From: Helicobacter pylori oki112
Lineage (GTDB): Bacteria; Campylobacterota; Campylobacteria; Campylobacterales; Helicobacteraceae
Length of the DNA: 64,000 bases
Assembly: GCF_000600085.1 (NCBI RefSeq)
Contig: NZ_CP006821.1
Span: forward strand, 558,001 to 622,000
Reading direction: 5' to 3'
In this document: in pieces, positions 1 through 13,234 of the stretch
Layout of the letters: each line of letters starts with the position of its first letter
Numbering within the stretch: the stretch's first letter is position 1
Made by a program: the position numbers and the translations under genes
Notes under the pieces: generated by a model
The model's input: only the letters and a program-made list of their open reading frames with translations
Database searches by the model: none
What the model was told of the DNA's origin: nothing

Positions 1-110
1 TTGTTTTTCTAAAACCTTTAAAAGAATGGGTAAAGTGGCGTTAAAATGGTGCGAGGCGTTTTTGGAATGAAGGGCGTTAAGCTGGTTTAGGGCGTTTAGG
101 GCTTCTAGCA

Positions 111-111
<1 letters not shown>
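1..111 (-). CDS. Start of a small uncharacterised protein (partial)
   Basis: An ATG at 111-109 overlaps the last base of the coaBC stop codon (TAATG), and the frame stays open to the window edge, giving 37 residues that begin MLEALNALNQLNAL. The one-base overlap indicates translational coupling with coaBC as the last visible gene of the minus-strand operon. The fragment is leucine- and asparagine-rich and probably helical. By remembered gene order this is the small hypothetical gene that follows the pantothenate flavoprotein gene in H. pylori. No function can be assigned from this fragment. Confidence 0.6.
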
Positions 112-2389
<2,278 letters not shown>

Positions 2390-4153
2390 TTACCAGCGAT
2401 AGCCTAAGGAAGCGCTAAAGATTCTCAATTGCCCAATGGTTGGGGATTGATACAAACTGGAGCGGTTGCTTTTAAAAGTGAAACTCCCCGCCACGCCCAA
2501 ATCAAATCCCCTAAAATTGTATTTCGTCCCAAAAGCCACGGTATAGCCATTAGAGTCCGGAATGCCTATCGCATCTTGGGGGCTTGGGGCTTGATCATAA
2601 TCAATAGCGCCCATCAAACGCAAGCTTTTACCCATGTAAGTTACCCCTAATCTAAAGGTGTTGGTGTCCCTCCAGCCAGCCCCCATGTTCATCACGCTTT
2701 TAAAATTCGCTAAGCCTACCATTTTTTTAAGCGTCTCAGAGTCTAGTGAAGCCACTGTTCCGCTTAAGCCCTTGTAAGTGGCGTTCGCAAAATCAGGGGT
2801 TACTAAAAATTTATTCCCTTGACTCCAAAAGGTGCGCTCAAACACCCCCTCTATTCTTAAATGGTCTTTAAAAAATTGGTGGGCGTAGGCTAGGCTTAGG
2901 GTTTGGGGGAGTGAAACATTGATATTCAAGCTGCCTTTAGTCAAAACGCTCCCTAAAGAAGGGCCAAGCTCTGTGATAGCTACTAGACCGCCTTTCATAT
3001 TGAATGTAACTGAGGAATTATACACCACAGAAAACATGCCATGATCAAAGATACGCAAACTCGAACCCACTCTATAGCCCCCCGATACGCCTTGCCCGTT
3101 AGATTTTTGCACGACTTGAGTCGTGCCATAAAGATTCGCGCTCGCTTTCACCAAGCCGCTATAGCCCATGATTTTTTTCAAGCCGTTATAAAACTCTTGA
3201 CAGCTTTGATCGCTCATATCCCCACCGGCTTTTTGGCAATTAAGCGCCGGTTGGTAGCCAATATTGCCTAATAAAGTCATCATGTTGCTTGGCACTTGAT
3301 CGGCAAAAACATTGTTGGGTAAATTTAAAATCTGTTCCACGCTCAAAACCGAAGCACCCTCTAAAGGCACATAAACGGTGTTATTAAAGCTCCCGGTCGC
3401 ATAAAGCCCTCTTAAGCCCACGCCCACAGAAAAGCGCTTATTGATAGTATAGCTCATGCTAGGGGCAAGCTCTACCATCATGATAAACACATCATGCAAA
3501 AATTCCCCCCCTTTACCATTCCATTTCATGCCTAGTCCGCTAGGAGCGGTAAAACTCCCCCCAAAAGTGAAGCCGTTATGCGTGCGCGTTTTATAAAAGA
3601 ATTTGGGTAAAACAAAATTAGTCGTTCCCGTCCAGCCATTCACGATTTGAGTGTCAGGCGATGAAGCGAGGGTTACGACTTTTTGATTGGTTAGATTCAT
3701 AAGCCCTTGAACCCGATTGATTGCTTGTGATAAGCCATTGGTAGCGGCCGTATTGCCAAGCGCTTTAAGGATATTGCCAAGCCCTATAGTGTTGATGATG
3801 CCTAAAATATTTTGTTGGCTTTTATCAATTTCTAAGCTCGTAACCGAATACAAGCCTTGATTAGTCGTAGGGACTCTAAAGCTAAAGGCCGGGATATTAA
3901 TCACGGTGGTGGTCATTTCAAATTCGCTTCTGTTTTCACCCCAATCGTTAGTAAAGCCCATATTCGCCGGGTTATAAAAGGAAGCGTCAGCCCCCCTAGC
4001 CCCAGCGACATACGCCGAGCCTAAAGCCGTGCCATTCAGGCTTTGCTCTTGGATTTTAAAACCATTGGCATAAGAAAGCAAGGGCAGGCTCAAAGCGATT
4101 AAATGGCGTTTTTTGAGCTTTTTAAAACAACAAAGTGGGGAAAAGTTTTTCAT
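2390..4153 (-). CDS. FadL/OmpP1-type outer membrane transport protein
   Basis: A 587-aa beta-barrel of the FadL family, which transports hydrophobic compounds across the outer membrane. After a signal sequence (residues 1-30, with hydrophobic ALSLPLLSYA) the mature N-terminus reads GFKIQEQS, the typical FadL hatch start. It is followed by GSAYVAGARGADASFYNPANM, which resembles the family consensus ending in YYNPAGM. The protein ends in an aromatic residue (LGYRW), as barrels do for assembly by BamA. The family is clear; the substrate is not. It overlaps the upstream lipoprotein gene by four bases and precedes pseB by three. Confidence 0.88.
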   Translation of the reverse strand: MKNFSPLCCFKKLKKRHLIALSLPLLSYANGFKIQEQSLNGTALGSAYVAGARGADASFYNPANMGFTNDWGENRSEFEMTTTVINIPAFSFRVPTTNQGLYSVTSLEIDKSQQNILGIINTIGLGNILKALGNTAATNGLSQAINRVQGLMNLTNQKVVTLASSPDTQIVNGWTGTTNFVLPKFFYKTRTHNGFTFGGSFTAPSGLGMKWNGKGGEFLHDVFIMMVELAPSMSYTINKRFSVGVGLRGLYATGSFNNTVYVPLEGASVLSVEQILNLPNNVFADQVPSNMMTLLGNIGYQPALNCQKAGGDMSDQSCQEFYNGLKKIMGYSGLVKASANLYGTTQVVQKSNGQGVSGGYRVGSSLRIFDHGMFSVVYNSSVTFNMKGGLVAITELGPSLGSVLTKGSLNINVSLPQTLSLAYAHQFFKDHLRIEGVFERTFWSQGNKFLVTPDFANATYKGLSGTVASLDSETLKKMVGLANFKSVMNMGAGWRDTNTFRLGVTYMGKSLRLMGAIDYDQAPSPQDAIGIPDSNGYTVAFGTKYNFRGFDLGVAGSFTFKSNRSSLYQSPTIGQLRIFSASLGYRW

Positions 4154-4767
4154 TGGAGCTCGCTGTCAGCGTTTTCATTATCTTCTAAATCTTGCAAAGA
4201 AGGCTCATAGGGTTCAATCCTAATAGCAATTTTTTGCGTCAAATTCTGGAAAGAAATCAGGCCATTTTTCCTTTCATAAAGGATAATTTCCCCGCTTTTT
4301 TGAAACCTTTGGATCACGTATTCAGGGGTTAAATGGCGCTTGCCTAAACCTTTAAAAATATCTCTCCCTAAAACAATATCATCAAACAAATCCCCATAGC
4401 TCACCTTACCAAACAAATCCCTTGCGGCAATCCATTTAGCCGAACATTTTTGGCTAAAACAAATGCTTCGTTTAGTCATATAAATATCGCCCACTCTTTG
4501 GCTGAGCTTATAGAGGGTTATTTCAATATTATGGTCTTTATCGGTTTTAATCGTGCCGTAATCATAAAAGCGAAAAACCGGCGTGTTAATATAAATGAGT
4601 CTGAATTGGCGCAAGGCATTCAAAGTCTCTTCTCTTTTTTTACGGGCTTCTTCTTGTCTGATCTGCTCCCTAGTTTTGGGGGTTTGCTTAGAAAAAGGGT
4701 GCTTGGAGCAAGAGGTAAAAAAAAGCGTCATGAAAAATAATAAAAAAGCGCTTCTAAAATACCGCAT
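4150..4767 (-). CDS. Predicted lipoprotein, 205 aa
   Basis: An N-terminal hydrophobic stretch ends in the lipobox FTSC with the lipid-attached cysteine at residue 20, followed by a charged region rich in Lys, Arg and Glu (30-55) likely to be helical. The rest has no domain I recognise. It lies in an operon with another lipoprotein upstream (gap of 18 bases) and a FadL-type porin downstream (4-base overlap), so it may act at the cell envelope with one of them. That is inference from context only. Confidence 0.8.
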   Translation of the reverse strand: MRYFRSAFLLFFMTLFFTSCSKHPFSKQTPKTREQIRQEEARKKREETLNALRQFRLIYINTPVFRFYDYGTIKTDKDHNIEITLYKLSQRVGDIYMTKRSICFSQKCSAKWIAARDLFGKVSYGDLFDDIVLGRDIFKGLGKRHLTPEYVIQRFQKSGEIILYERKNGLISFQNLTQKIAIRIEPYEPSLQDLEDNENADSELQ

Positions 4768-4785
4768 GATTGAGAGTAGGAGAGT

Positions 4786-5397
4786 CTATCCTCTCGCTCC
4801 GCTCAAAATACGATACCAAATCCTGCCGTCTAATTTAAGCTCCATGCTGACTTGACACAAGCCGTCTTTATAGATGGTTTCAGTGATTTCAGCATTACGA
4901 ATGAGGGCATTGACTCTGGTTTTAATCACGGAATTTTGTAAAACCATGTCTTTGACGGTGTCTTGAGCGTTCACCCTAATACCATACATTTTTTCACCCA
5001 ATTGGCGGTAGCCATCAACAATAGCCGCTCGCTTGGCCAAAGCTAGGGCTTGAGAGGGCGAAATGGTGGATTCTGGGGCCACACCCATGCCCACTGCGTT
5101 CAATTCAATGACATTATTAGGCGTGAGAATGGGGGTGTTAGGGATAGCGTTAGTGGGATTAGAGCTAATGATGGGCTGATCGTTATTCTCAAGGCGAGGG
5201 CTTGGGAGAGGCTGAATGCTCTTTCTTGGGGTGAAATTGGTTGGGGGATAAATGGGGGCTTGCAAGCCGTTAGCCGAAGGGGGGATTAGCTGAGCGTTAG
5301 TGTTACGCTTTTTAAAAAGACTGCAACCACTTATCAAAAGAGCGGCAACAAGCAATGAATTAATACCAAAAAAGGCAGTGTGCAAACGCATGGGCAT
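4786..5397 (-). CDS. Predicted lipoprotein of the LPP20 type, 203 aa
   Basis: First gene of the minus-strand operon. A signal peptide ends in LISGC (Cys25). Residues 35-100 are proline- and asparagine-rich and low in complexity, a likely linker. The C-terminal half (about 98-200) starts with VIELNAVGMGVAP and has ALAKRAAIVDGYRQLGEKMYG, which resembles the LPP20 lipoprotein domain. That assignment is from memory of the motif, not a search. M3 (MRLHTA) is an alternative start. An AAGGAAA ribosome site and an extended -10 box lie directly upstream. Confidence 0.82.
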   Translation of the reverse strand: MPMRLHTAFFGINSLLVAALLISGCSLFKKRNTNAQLIPPSANGLQAPIYPPTNFTPRKSIQPLPSPRLENNDQPIISSNPTNAIPNTPILTPNNVIELNAVGMGVAPESTISPSQALALAKRAAIVDGYRQLGEKMYGIRVNAQDTVKDMVLQNSVIKTRVNALIRNAEITETIYKDGLCQVSMELKLDGRIWYRILSGARG

Positions 5398-5430
5398 TTT
5401 CCTTAAAATGAGTTTATCAAGTCTATTATA
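5398..5430 (-). promoter_or_regulatory. Promoter and ribosome site of the lipoprotein-porin-pseB-coaBC operon
   Basis: On the minus strand an extended -10 (TGATATAAT, TATAAT at 5430-5425) is followed after about 25 bases by AAGGAAA just before the start codon. This matches the H. pylori sigma-80 pattern, which depends on the -10 more than the -35. Confidence 0.6.
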
Positions 5431-5647
5431 TCATTTTTGAAGGGATTTGTCATGCGGATATTCTCACTAATCTTATAAGGCTAGTGGGTTTTAAAGTCTA
5501 GGGGATTATGATCTGTTTTTGGCTTTCTTAAATTTTTAATAGGGATCACTCAATTTTTTAAAAAAGGGATTTTAATGGCTTATCGTTTTAAGATTTTATT
5601 TGATGATAAAACTCATTTTTTAAGTTTGATTTTTAAATTCATTTTCT

Positions 5648-5790
5648 TAAGGGGGTAGGAGGCATTTTGAAAATTCCCCCCTACAACCCTTAAAACCCCC
5701 TAAAGAGCGCTTTTTTAAGAGGTTGTGGCTTGATTTTTGCAAGATCTTTTCAATTGTAAAAAATGCTTTGAATATTTTTTAAATAAGATA
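5648..5790 (+). repeat. Dispersed intergenic repeat, copy A
   Basis: The succession TTAAGGGGGTAGG, then CCCCCCTACAACCC, then ACCCCCTAAAGAGCGCTTTTTT, then ATTGTAAAAAATGCTTTGA recurs in the same order and orientation at 15569-15705. Both copies lie in long intergenic gaps beside minus-strand genes. The conserved order of four blocks over about 130 bases makes chance unlikely. Confidence 0.6.
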
Positions 5791-5842
5791 AGAAATAAAA
5801 TAAAATTTTTTTAAATTCCTATGAGAGTAAAAATAATGCGAG

Positions 5843-5919
5843 TGGTGTCCTTGGCGGGATTCGAACCCACGACCTTACGATTAGGAATCATACGCTCTAT
5901 CCAGCTGAGCTACAAGGAC
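5843..5919 (-). tRNA. tRNA-Arg (anticodon CCU)
   Basis: On the minus strand the 77-base gene runs from the acceptor GTCCTTG to CAAGGAC plus an A discriminator and an encoded CCA. The D arm (GCTCAGCTGGATAGAGC) and T arm (GTGGGTTCGAATCCCGC) are canonical. The anticodon loop TTCCTAA is closed by a five-pair stem and reads the AGG arginine codon. It lies 57 bases downstream of the HU gene stop, in the same direction. Confidence 0.97.
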
Positions 5920-5976
5920 ATAAAAAAGCAAGAAACTCACAATCTGTTGGTAAGCCCCTTGCTGAGTGGATCAGAT

Positions 5977-6261
5977 TTATTGGCCTTCTTCAACTTTTTG
6001 TTTAAGGATTTTGCCGGGTTTGAATTTAGGCACCCGTTTGTCTTCAGTTTTATAAGTTTTATCGCTTCCTGGCACTTTACCTTCTTTGCCTTTTTGCTCT
6101 GCGGTTTCAAATTTGCCAAAACCAACCAACTCCACGCTTTCACCCTTGCTTAAAGCTGTCTCTACCGCTAGAGTAAAGGCACTGATCGCTTCTTCGGCTT
6201 CTCTTTTGCTGTTGTATTTACCTGCTTCTTTAACCAAATCAATAAATTCTGCTTTGTTCAT
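5977..6261 (-). CDS. hup: DNA-binding protein HU
   Basis: HU bends and compacts DNA as a dimer. The 94-residue form starting at MNKAEFIDLV is the family length. The frame is open 35 codons further upstream, but the internal ATG at 6261 has AAGGGG in front of it and begins the conserved N-terminus. The signature GFGKFE is at 47-52, the DNA-contacting arm follows (55-75), and RVPKFKPGK at 76-84 carries the conserved proline-containing basic end of the arm. H. pylori has a single HU-type protein. Confidence 0.96.
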   Translation of the reverse strand: MNKAEFIDLVKEAGKYNSKREAEEAISAFTLAVETALSKGESVELVGFGKFETAEQKGKEGKVPGSDKTYKTEDKRVPKFKPGKILKQKVEEGQ

Positions 6262-6333
6262 GTGGATAACCCCTTTTCTAATAGATGCCAAAACCAAGCG
6301 ATTTAATCGTTTAGCTTGACTGATTGAGCGATA

Positions 6334-6339
6334 ATTATA
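6334..6339 (-). promoter_or_regulatory. -10 box of the HU gene
   Basis: The minus strand reads TGATTATAATTATCGC, containing TATAAT. It lies 72 bases upstream of the HU start codon. No clear -35 is visible, as usual in this species. Confidence 0.5.
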
Positions 6340-6402
6340 ATCAAATCCTAAAGATAAATCAAGCAAGAACGCTTTTTTAAGGGGGTTTAACGCATAAAAA
6401 AT

Positions 6403-7788
6403 TTAATTTTGTTGGGTGCTTTTTTTATCTTTAGCGTTAAGGATTAAAGGCGTGCCTAAAAAATTAAATTCTTTCCTTAAGGTGTTAATCAAATAGCGTT
6501 TGTAACTGAAATGCAAGGCTTTAGGGCGATTCATTATAAGAGAGATTTGAGGGGGTTTGGTGGCAAATTGCGTGGCGTAATACACTTTCACTAATTTCCC
6601 TCCATCGCTTGGCAAGGGGTGTTTTTGGGTGGCTTGAAAAATCACGCTATTGAGCAAGCTTGTGGGAATGCGTTTTGAAAAACACTCATAGACTTCTATG
6701 ATTTTATGCTTGATCTCATCTATATGGTGCGTTTTTAAGCAGCTGGTTGTGATCACGGGGGCGTATTCTAAAAAGCGGAATTTCCTTTTTAAAGCCGCCA
6801 TGATTTCTTCATAAGGGGCGTAGCGGATGTCCCATTTGTTTAAAATAAGAATGATGCCTAAAGAGTGTTTATCCGCTAAAGAGCTGATCTTTTCGTCCAA
6901 TTCCACAAAAGGTGCACTCACGTCTAAAACTAAAAGCGCGATGTGGGATTTTTCTAATGCTTTTTGCGTGCGTTCTAGCGCGTATTTTTCAATGCCTAAA
7001 ATTTTACCCCTATGCCTGATGCCAGCGGTATCCACAAAGCAAATTTTTTGATCGCCTATTAGAATGGTTTCATCTATGGGGTCAATGGTAGTGCCAGCCA
7101 CGCTAGAAACAAGACTCCTTTCTTTTTTTGTGAGCGCGTTTAAGAGCGAGCTTTTGCCCACATTCACCCTCCCAATGATGCCTACTTGAATGATCTCTTC
7201 TTCTTTAGTTTCTTCTTTTGGTGCGTTATTTTCTAGGCTTTCTAAAATATCCGCATCCAGATCCTGCTCTATGATTTGATTCAAATCCAGCGCGCTCAAT
7301 ATCGCATCAATTAAGGCGCTAATGCCTCTATTGTGCGAAACGGAAATGTTAAAACTCTTTGGCATGCCAAAAGAAAAAAACGCATAAGCTCGCTCTTTTT
7401 CTTTGTCGTTATCAATTTTATTGATCACTAAAAAGCAGTTAGGGTTGGTTTTAAAAATCTCTCTAAAAAGTTTAAGATCTTCATCGCTAGGGATAGACTT
7501 GCCATCCACAACATATAAAATCAAATCGCTCATTTGAGCGGCTTTTAAATTAAGGGCTTTGATTTCTTTAGACAAAAGAGCGTCTTTAGCCATGCCCCCT
7601 GTATCTAGCAATTCCACTTCATGGCCATTCAATGCGATTTTTCGTTTGTTAATGTCTCGTGTAGTGCCTGCAAAATCTGAAGTGATAGCGATCCTTTCTC
7701 TAGCCAGGCGGTTAAATAACGAGCTTTTCCCCACATTAGGCTGGCCTAAAATCGCAATGGTTTTTAAAGTTTTATGGCTTGTATTCAT
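6403..7788 (-). CDS. der: Ribosome-assembly GTPase Der (EngA)
   Basis: Der is an essential GTPase with two G domains that helps mature the 50S subunit. The 461-aa protein shows GQPNVGKSS (15-23), DTGG near 62 and NKID near 123 for the first domain. The second has GRVNVGKSS (about 205-213), DTAG and NKWD. A C-terminal KH-like domain follows. An acidic linker (about 170-200) joins the G domains. It is transcribed toward HU and diverges from the lipoprotein gene at 7865. Confidence 0.96.
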   Translation of the reverse strand: MNTSHKTLKTIAILGQPNVGKSSLFNRLARERIAITSDFAGTTRDINKRKIALNGHEVELLDTGGMAKDALLSKEIKALNLKAAQMSDLILYVVDGKSIPSDEDLKLFREIFKTNPNCFLVINKIDNDKEKERAYAFFSFGMPKSFNISVSHNRGISALIDAILSALDLNQIIEQDLDADILESLENNAPKEETKEEEIIQVGIIGRVNVGKSSLLNALTKKERSLVSSVAGTTIDPIDETILIGDQKICFVDTAGIRHRGKILGIEKYALERTQKALEKSHIALLVLDVSAPFVELDEKISSLADKHSLGIILILNKWDIRYAPYEEIMAALKRKFRFLEYAPVITTSCLKTHHIDEIKHKIIEVYECFSKRIPTSLLNSVIFQATQKHPLPSDGGKLVKVYYATQFATKPPQISLIMNRPKALHFSYKRYLINTLRKEFNFLGTPLILNAKDKKSTQQN

Positions 7789-7864
7789 TTTACTTGTAGT
7801 TTCACTTTAATCAAAATTAGATTACAATATTATAGTTATTTAAAGCTTAAATAAGGGTCTAGCG

Positions 7865-8770
7865 TTGTTTTTAGTCAAAAAAATAGGCGTGGTAGTAGTG
7901 GTTTTAATAGGCTTTTTAGCTTGCTCGCAAGAGAGGTTTATCCAGTTGCAAAAAAAAGCCCAAGAGCAAGAAAATGACGGCTCTAAACGCCCTAGCTATG
8001 TGGATTCGGATTATGAAGTCTTTAGCGAAACGATTTTTTTACAAAACATGGTGCATCAGCCTATAAAAGAAAGAGATGCGTTCGCTCAACTGACTAAAAA
8101 TGAAGACGATTCTTTTAACCCCTTTTTTAACCCCGAAACTTCTGTGATTTTATTGAATGAGCCAAGCGATAACGATACAAAAAACCCGCCCTTATACCAA
8201 AATGAGTCTAATACTAACACTGCCAATAACGATACAAAAAACCCATTCCTTTACAAACCGAAAAGAAAAACAAAAGATCCAAAACTCATTGAATATTCCC
8301 AACAAAATTTCTACCCCCTAAAGGATGGGGATATTATGATGAGTAAAGAAGGGGATCAATGGCTGATAGAAATCAAATCCAAAGCCTTGAAGCGTTTTTT
8401 AAAAGATCAAAACGATAAAGATCGCCAGATCCAAACTTTCACTTTTAATGACACTAAAACGCAAATCGCGCAATTTAAGGGCAAAATTTCTTCGTATGTT
8501 TATACCACCAATAACAGCGATTTGAGTTTAAGGCCTTTTTATGAATCCTTTCTCTTAGAAAAAAAGAGCGATGATCTTTATACGATAGGGGCGATAGGGG
8601 ATAAGGCTTTAGATGCCATTGAGATTTCAAAGTGTCAAATGGTGTTAAAAAAGCATTCAACCGATAAATTAGACAGCCAGCATAAAGCCATCAGTATTGA
8701 TTTGGATTTCAAAAAAGAGCGCTTTAAGAGCGATACGGAACTTTTTTTAGAATGCCTTAAGGAAAGTTAG
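7865..8770 (+). CDS. Predicted lipoprotein, 301 aa
   Basis: Starts with TTG at 7865 after an AAGGG-like ribosome site. A hydrophobic signal (VVVVVLIGF) ends in the lipobox FLAC with Cys20. Residues 100-140 contain a short imperfect repeat with NDTKNP twice (near 106 and 126). The rest is hydrophilic and lysine-rich with no domain I recognise. It diverges from der and precedes speE in the same direction. Confidence 0.8.
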   Translation: MFLVKKIGVVVVVLIGFLACSQERFIQLQKKAQEQENDGSKRPSYVDSDYEVFSETIFLQNMVHQPIKERDAFAQLTKNEDDSFNPFFNPETSVILLNEPSDNDTKNPPLYQNESNTNTANNDTKNPFLYKPKRKTKDPKLIEYSQQNFYPLKDGDIMMSKEGDQWLIEIKSKALKRFLKDQNDKDRQIQTFTFNDTKTQIAQFKGKISSYVYTTNNSDLSLRPFYESFLLEKKSDDLYTIGAIGDKALDAIEISKCQMVLKKHSTDKLDSQHKAISIDLDFKKERFKSDTELFLECLKES

Positions 8771-8856
8771 GGCGTTTATTACGACAATTTAGATTTTTTT
8801 GGGTAGCATGTTAGCGTTTCAAAGGCATGGATATTGTTAAAAAGTAAGGAATGTTT

Positions 8857-9645
8857 ATGTGGATCACCCAAGAAATCACGCCGTATTTGCGTAAAGAATA
8901 CACCATAGAAGCGAAATTATTAGATGTTAGAAGCGAGCATAATATCTTAGAGATTTTTAAATCTAAGGATTTTGGTGAAATTGCGATGCTCAACCGCCAA
9001 TTATTGTTCAAGAATTTTTTGCACATTGAAAGCGAGTTGCTCGCTCATATGGGGGGTTGCACTAAAAAAGAGCTTAAAGAAGTTTTGATTGTGGATGGGT
9101 TTGATTTGGAATTAGCCCACCAGCTTTTTAAATACGACACGCGTATAGATTTTGTGCAAGCGGATGAAAAGATTTTAGACAGCTTCATTAGTTTTTTCCC
9201 CCATTTCCATGAAGTGAAAAACAACAAGAATTTCGCGCACGCTAAACAACTCTTAGATTTAGACATTAAAAAATACGATTTGATTCTTTGCTTGCAAGAG
9301 CCAGATATTCATAAAATGGATGGTTTAAAAAGAATGCTTAAAGAAGATGGGGTGTTTATTTCTGTAGCCAAACACCCATTATTAGAGCATGTGAGCATGC
9401 AAAACGCCCTTAAAAACATGGGCGGAGTTTTTTCTGTTGCTATGCCTTTTGTAGCGCCTTTAAGGATTTTGAGCAACAAGGGTTATATTTACGCTTCTTT
9501 TAAAACCCACCCCTTAAAAGATTTAATGACGCCAAAAATAGAAGCGCTAACAAGCGTGAGATACTATAACGAAGACATTCATAGGGCTGCATTCGCTTTG
9601 CCTAAAAATTTACAAGAAGTCTTTAAAGACAATATCAAATCTTAA
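8857..9645 (+). CDS. speE: Spermidine synthase (putrescine aminopropyltransferase)
   Basis: SpeE transfers an aminopropyl group from decarboxylated S-adenosylmethionine to putrescine. The start at 8857 (MWITQE) gives 262 aa, the length I recall for the H. pylori enzyme. The ATG six bases earlier directly abuts the AAGGA ribosome site and so is less likely. The Rossmann core is present ([11 protein letters not shown], about 76-86). The usual family motif GGGDG is replaced by VDGFD, so the cofactor-binding loop is atypical. It is followed one base later by coaE. Confidence 0.9.
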   Translation: MWITQEITPYLRKEYTIEAKLLDVRSEHNILEIFKSKDFGEIAMLNRQLLFKNFLHIESELLAHMGGCTKKELKEVLIVDGFDLELAHQLFKYDTRIDFVQADEKILDSFISFFPHFHEVKNNKNFAHAKQLLDLDIKKYDLILCLQEPDIHKMDGLKRMLKEDGVFISVAKHPLLEHVSMQNALKNMGGVFSVAMPFVAPLRILSNKGYIYASFKTHPLKDLMTPKIEALTSVRYYNEDIHRAAFALPKNLQEVFKDNIKS

Positions 9646-9646
9646 A

Positions 9647-10237
9647 ATGGTTTTAAAAAACGCTATCGCTCTGACAGGGGGGATAGGCACCGGTAAAAGC
9701 ACCACCATTAAAATATTAGAATCGCAAGGTTATCCAATCTTAGATGCGGATAAGATCGCTCATCAATTATTGCAAGAGCACCGGTTTAAAATCGCCCAAC
9801 ATTTTGGATCAGATATTTTAGAAAAGGATATTTTGAATCGCAAAAAACTTGGCGCGATCGTGTTTCAAAACGCTAATGAGTTAAAATGGCTAGAGGATTT
9901 TTTACACCCCTTAATCCGTGAGTGCATGCTTAAAAAAGCCTATGAATTAGAAAAGAATCATCAAGCGTATTTTTTAGACATCCCTTTGTTTTTTGAAGTG
10001 GGGGGTAAAAAACGCTATCCTGTGAGTAAAGTGGTTTTAATCTATGCACCAAGAGCTTTACAGATTGAGCGTCTTTTAGAGCGAGACAAACTCAAAGAAG
10101 CTGAAATCTTGCAGCGCTTAGCTTGTCAAATGGATATAGAGCAAAAACGCGCCATGAGCGATTATGTTATAGACAACAGCTCCAGTTTAAAAGATTTGAA
10201 TAAGCAAGTTGAACGCTTTTTAAAAACGCTCTTATAA
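9647..10237 (+). CDS. coaE: Dephospho-CoA kinase
   Basis: CoaE phosphorylates dephospho-CoA at the ribose 3' position, the last step of CoA synthesis. The 196-aa protein has the P-loop GGIGTGKST at 11-19, the DADKIAHQLL segment (33-42) typical of the family, and a conserved DIPLFFE near 110-116. Its start lies one base after the speE stop, so the two are probably co-transcribed. CoaBC, another enzyme of the pathway, is elsewhere in this window. Confidence 0.95.
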   Translation: MVLKNAIALTGGIGTGKSTTIKILESQGYPILDADKIAHQLLQEHRFKIAQHFGSDILEKDILNRKKLGAIVFQNANELKWLEDFLHPLIRECMLKKAYELEKNHQAYFLDIPLFFEVGGKKRYPVSKVVLIYAPRALQIERLLERDKLKEAEILQRLACQMDIEQKRAMSDYVIDNSSSLKDLNKQVERFLKTLL

Positions 10238-10296
10238 GCTCGTTTTGTCTCTAAGCATGTTAAACTACCATTAAATTTTTTAATAAGGCTAAAAAC

Positions 10297-11658
10297 ATGA
10301 TCACTTTAAAACAAGCCCTTTCTTTATCCCAAGATGAATTAGAAACCCTTAAAAACGAAATTGACGCTAAGGTTAGAGCTTCAGATTTGAACGCTTATAT
10401 TAAAGCCCCTAGTCTTAATGGCGCTAGCGCTAAGGGTGTGCCAATCCTTATTAAAGACAATATCAGCGTTAAGGGGTGGGAAATCACTTGCTCCAGTAAG
10501 ATTTTAAAAGGCTATATCGCTCCTTATCATGCGAGCGTGATGGAAAACTTGCACCAAAACAGCATGGCAGGGTTTGGGCTTTCTAACATGGACGAGTTTG
10601 CGATGGGAAGCACCACAGAGTCTAGTTGCTATGGGATCACTAAAAACCCACGAGACAAAAACAGAGTGCCTGGAGGGAGTAGCGGAGGGAGTGCAGCAGC
10701 CGTGGCGGGTGGCTTAGCGGTGGCGGCTTTAGGGAGCGATACGGGCGGGTCTATCAGGCAGCCGGCGAGCTATTGCGGGTGCGTGGGGTTAAAGCCCACT
10801 TATGGGAGAGTGAGCCGTTATGGTTTGATTGCGTATTGTTCTAGTTTTGATCAAATCGGGCCTATCACGCAAAATGTGGAAGACGCTTCTATTTTATTTG
10901 ACGCCATTAGCGGGCATGATAGCAAGGACTCCACGAGCGCGAATCTCAAACCCACGCAAACCTTTAAAAACCTTAACAGAGAAAAACGCTTTAAAATCGC
11001 TATCTTAAGAGATCACATTAAAGATGCGAGCCATGAAGTGCAACTCGCTTATGAAAACACCCTTAAAGCCTTGAAAGAAATGGGGCATGAGATTGTGGAA
11101 AAAAAGATGCTGGATTCGCATTATCAAATCTCTATCTATTACATTATCAGCATGGCTGAAGCGAGTTCGAATCTGGCCAGATTTGATGGGGTTCGTTATG
11201 GGAGGAGAGCTCAAAATGTTAAAGATTTGAAAGAATTGTATCTCAAAAGCCGTAGTGAAGGTTTTGGCGATGAGGTGAAACGGCGCATCATGTTAGGGAA
11301 TTTTGTCTTAAGCAGCGGGTATTATGACGCTTATTATTTGAAAGCCCAGCAAATGCGTTTGATGATTAAAGAGCAATACAACAAGATTTTTGAAGAAGTG
11401 GATTTGATTTTCACCCCTGTAGCTCCCACGAGCGCTCATTTATTCAATTACCATGCAAGCCCTTTAGAAATGTATTTGAGCGATATTTACACGATTGGGG
11501 CGAATTTGAGCGGTTTGCCGGCCCTTTCTTTACCGGTCGCTAAAGATCCTTTAGGCTTGCCCATAGGGATGCAATTCATTGCTAAGGCTTTTGATGAGCA
11601 AAGCCTTTTAGATGTTTCTTACGCTTTAGAGCAAGAATTAGATTTAAAATTAGATTAA
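10297..11658 (+). CDS. gatA: Glutamyl-tRNA(Gln)/aspartyl-tRNA(Asn) amidotransferase subunit A
   Basis: GatA hydrolyses glutamine and passes ammonia to GatB, which amidates mischarged Glu-tRNA(Gln) and Asp-tRNA(Asn). H. pylori lacks a GlnRS in the usual form, so this route is needed. The amidase signature [14 protein letters not shown] is at 126-139. The catalytic triad is Lys53 (LIKDN), Ser128 and Ser152 (GSDTGGSIR), with the same spacing as in characterised GatA proteins. Length 453 aa is normal. It is followed by guaB after nine bases. Confidence 0.97.
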   Translation: MITLKQALSLSQDELETLKNEIDAKVRASDLNAYIKAPSLNGASAKGVPILIKDNISVKGWEITCSSKILKGYIAPYHASVMENLHQNSMAGFGLSNMDEFAMGSTTESSCYGITKNPRDKNRVPGGSSGGSAAAVAGGLAVAALGSDTGGSIRQPASYCGCVGLKPTYGRVSRYGLIAYCSSFDQIGPITQNVEDASILFDAISGHDSKDSTSANLKPTQTFKNLNREKRFKIAILRDHIKDASHEVQLAYENTLKALKEMGHEIVEKKMLDSHYQISIYYIISMAEASSNLARFDGVRYGRRAQNVKDLKELYLKSRSEGFGDEVKRRIMLGNFVLSSGYYDAYYLKAQQMRLMIKEQYNKIFEEVDLIFTPVAPTSAHLFNYHASPLEMYLSDIYTIGANLSGLPALSLPVAKDPLGLPIGMQFIAKAFDEQSLLDVSYALEQELDLKLD

Positions 11659-11664
11659 GGATAG

Positions 11665-13113
<1,449 letters not shown>

Positions 13114-13141
13114 ATTGTAAAAGAAAACAAGACAAATCGTT

Positions 13142-13178
13142 AAAAAACTCGTTAAAAAGCTTGATTTAATGAGTTTTT
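13142..13178 (+). terminator. Probable rho-independent terminator after guaB
   Basis: AAAAACTC at 13143-13150 pairs with GAGTTTTT at 13171-13178 across a 20-base loop, and the right arm forms the T run. It lies about 30 bases after the guaB stop. The stem is AU-rich and of modest strength. Confidence 0.5.
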
Positions 13179-13191
13179 AAAACTTAATTGC

Positions 13192-13197
13192 TACAAT
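13192..13197 (+). promoter_or_regulatory. -10 box of atpB
   Basis: The sequence TTGCTACAATTAA holds TACAAT preceded by TGC (extended -10), 37 bases upstream of the atpB start. AAGG just after it may be too far from the start for a ribosome site. Confidence 0.45.
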
Positions 13198-13234
13198 TAA
13201 GGAAATTTTCAATAAGGCTTAGAGAAACTTTTTC

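Larger units (their letters stand above)
5398..5842. other. Intergenic stretch of 445 bases
   Basis: Apart from the operon promoter at its left end and a dispersed repeat copy at 5648-5790, this stretch is AT-rich with long A and T runs. No reading frame with a start codon and ribosome site stands out. A shared block with 15.57-15.71 kb suggests a decayed repeat and not a gene. Confidence 0.5.

Noticed and set aside
6262-6366. 35-residue N-terminal extension of HU
   Set aside because: HU proteins are about 90-95 residues and start MNKAEF; the ATG at 6261 has AAGGGG upstream and a promoter lies inside the extension.
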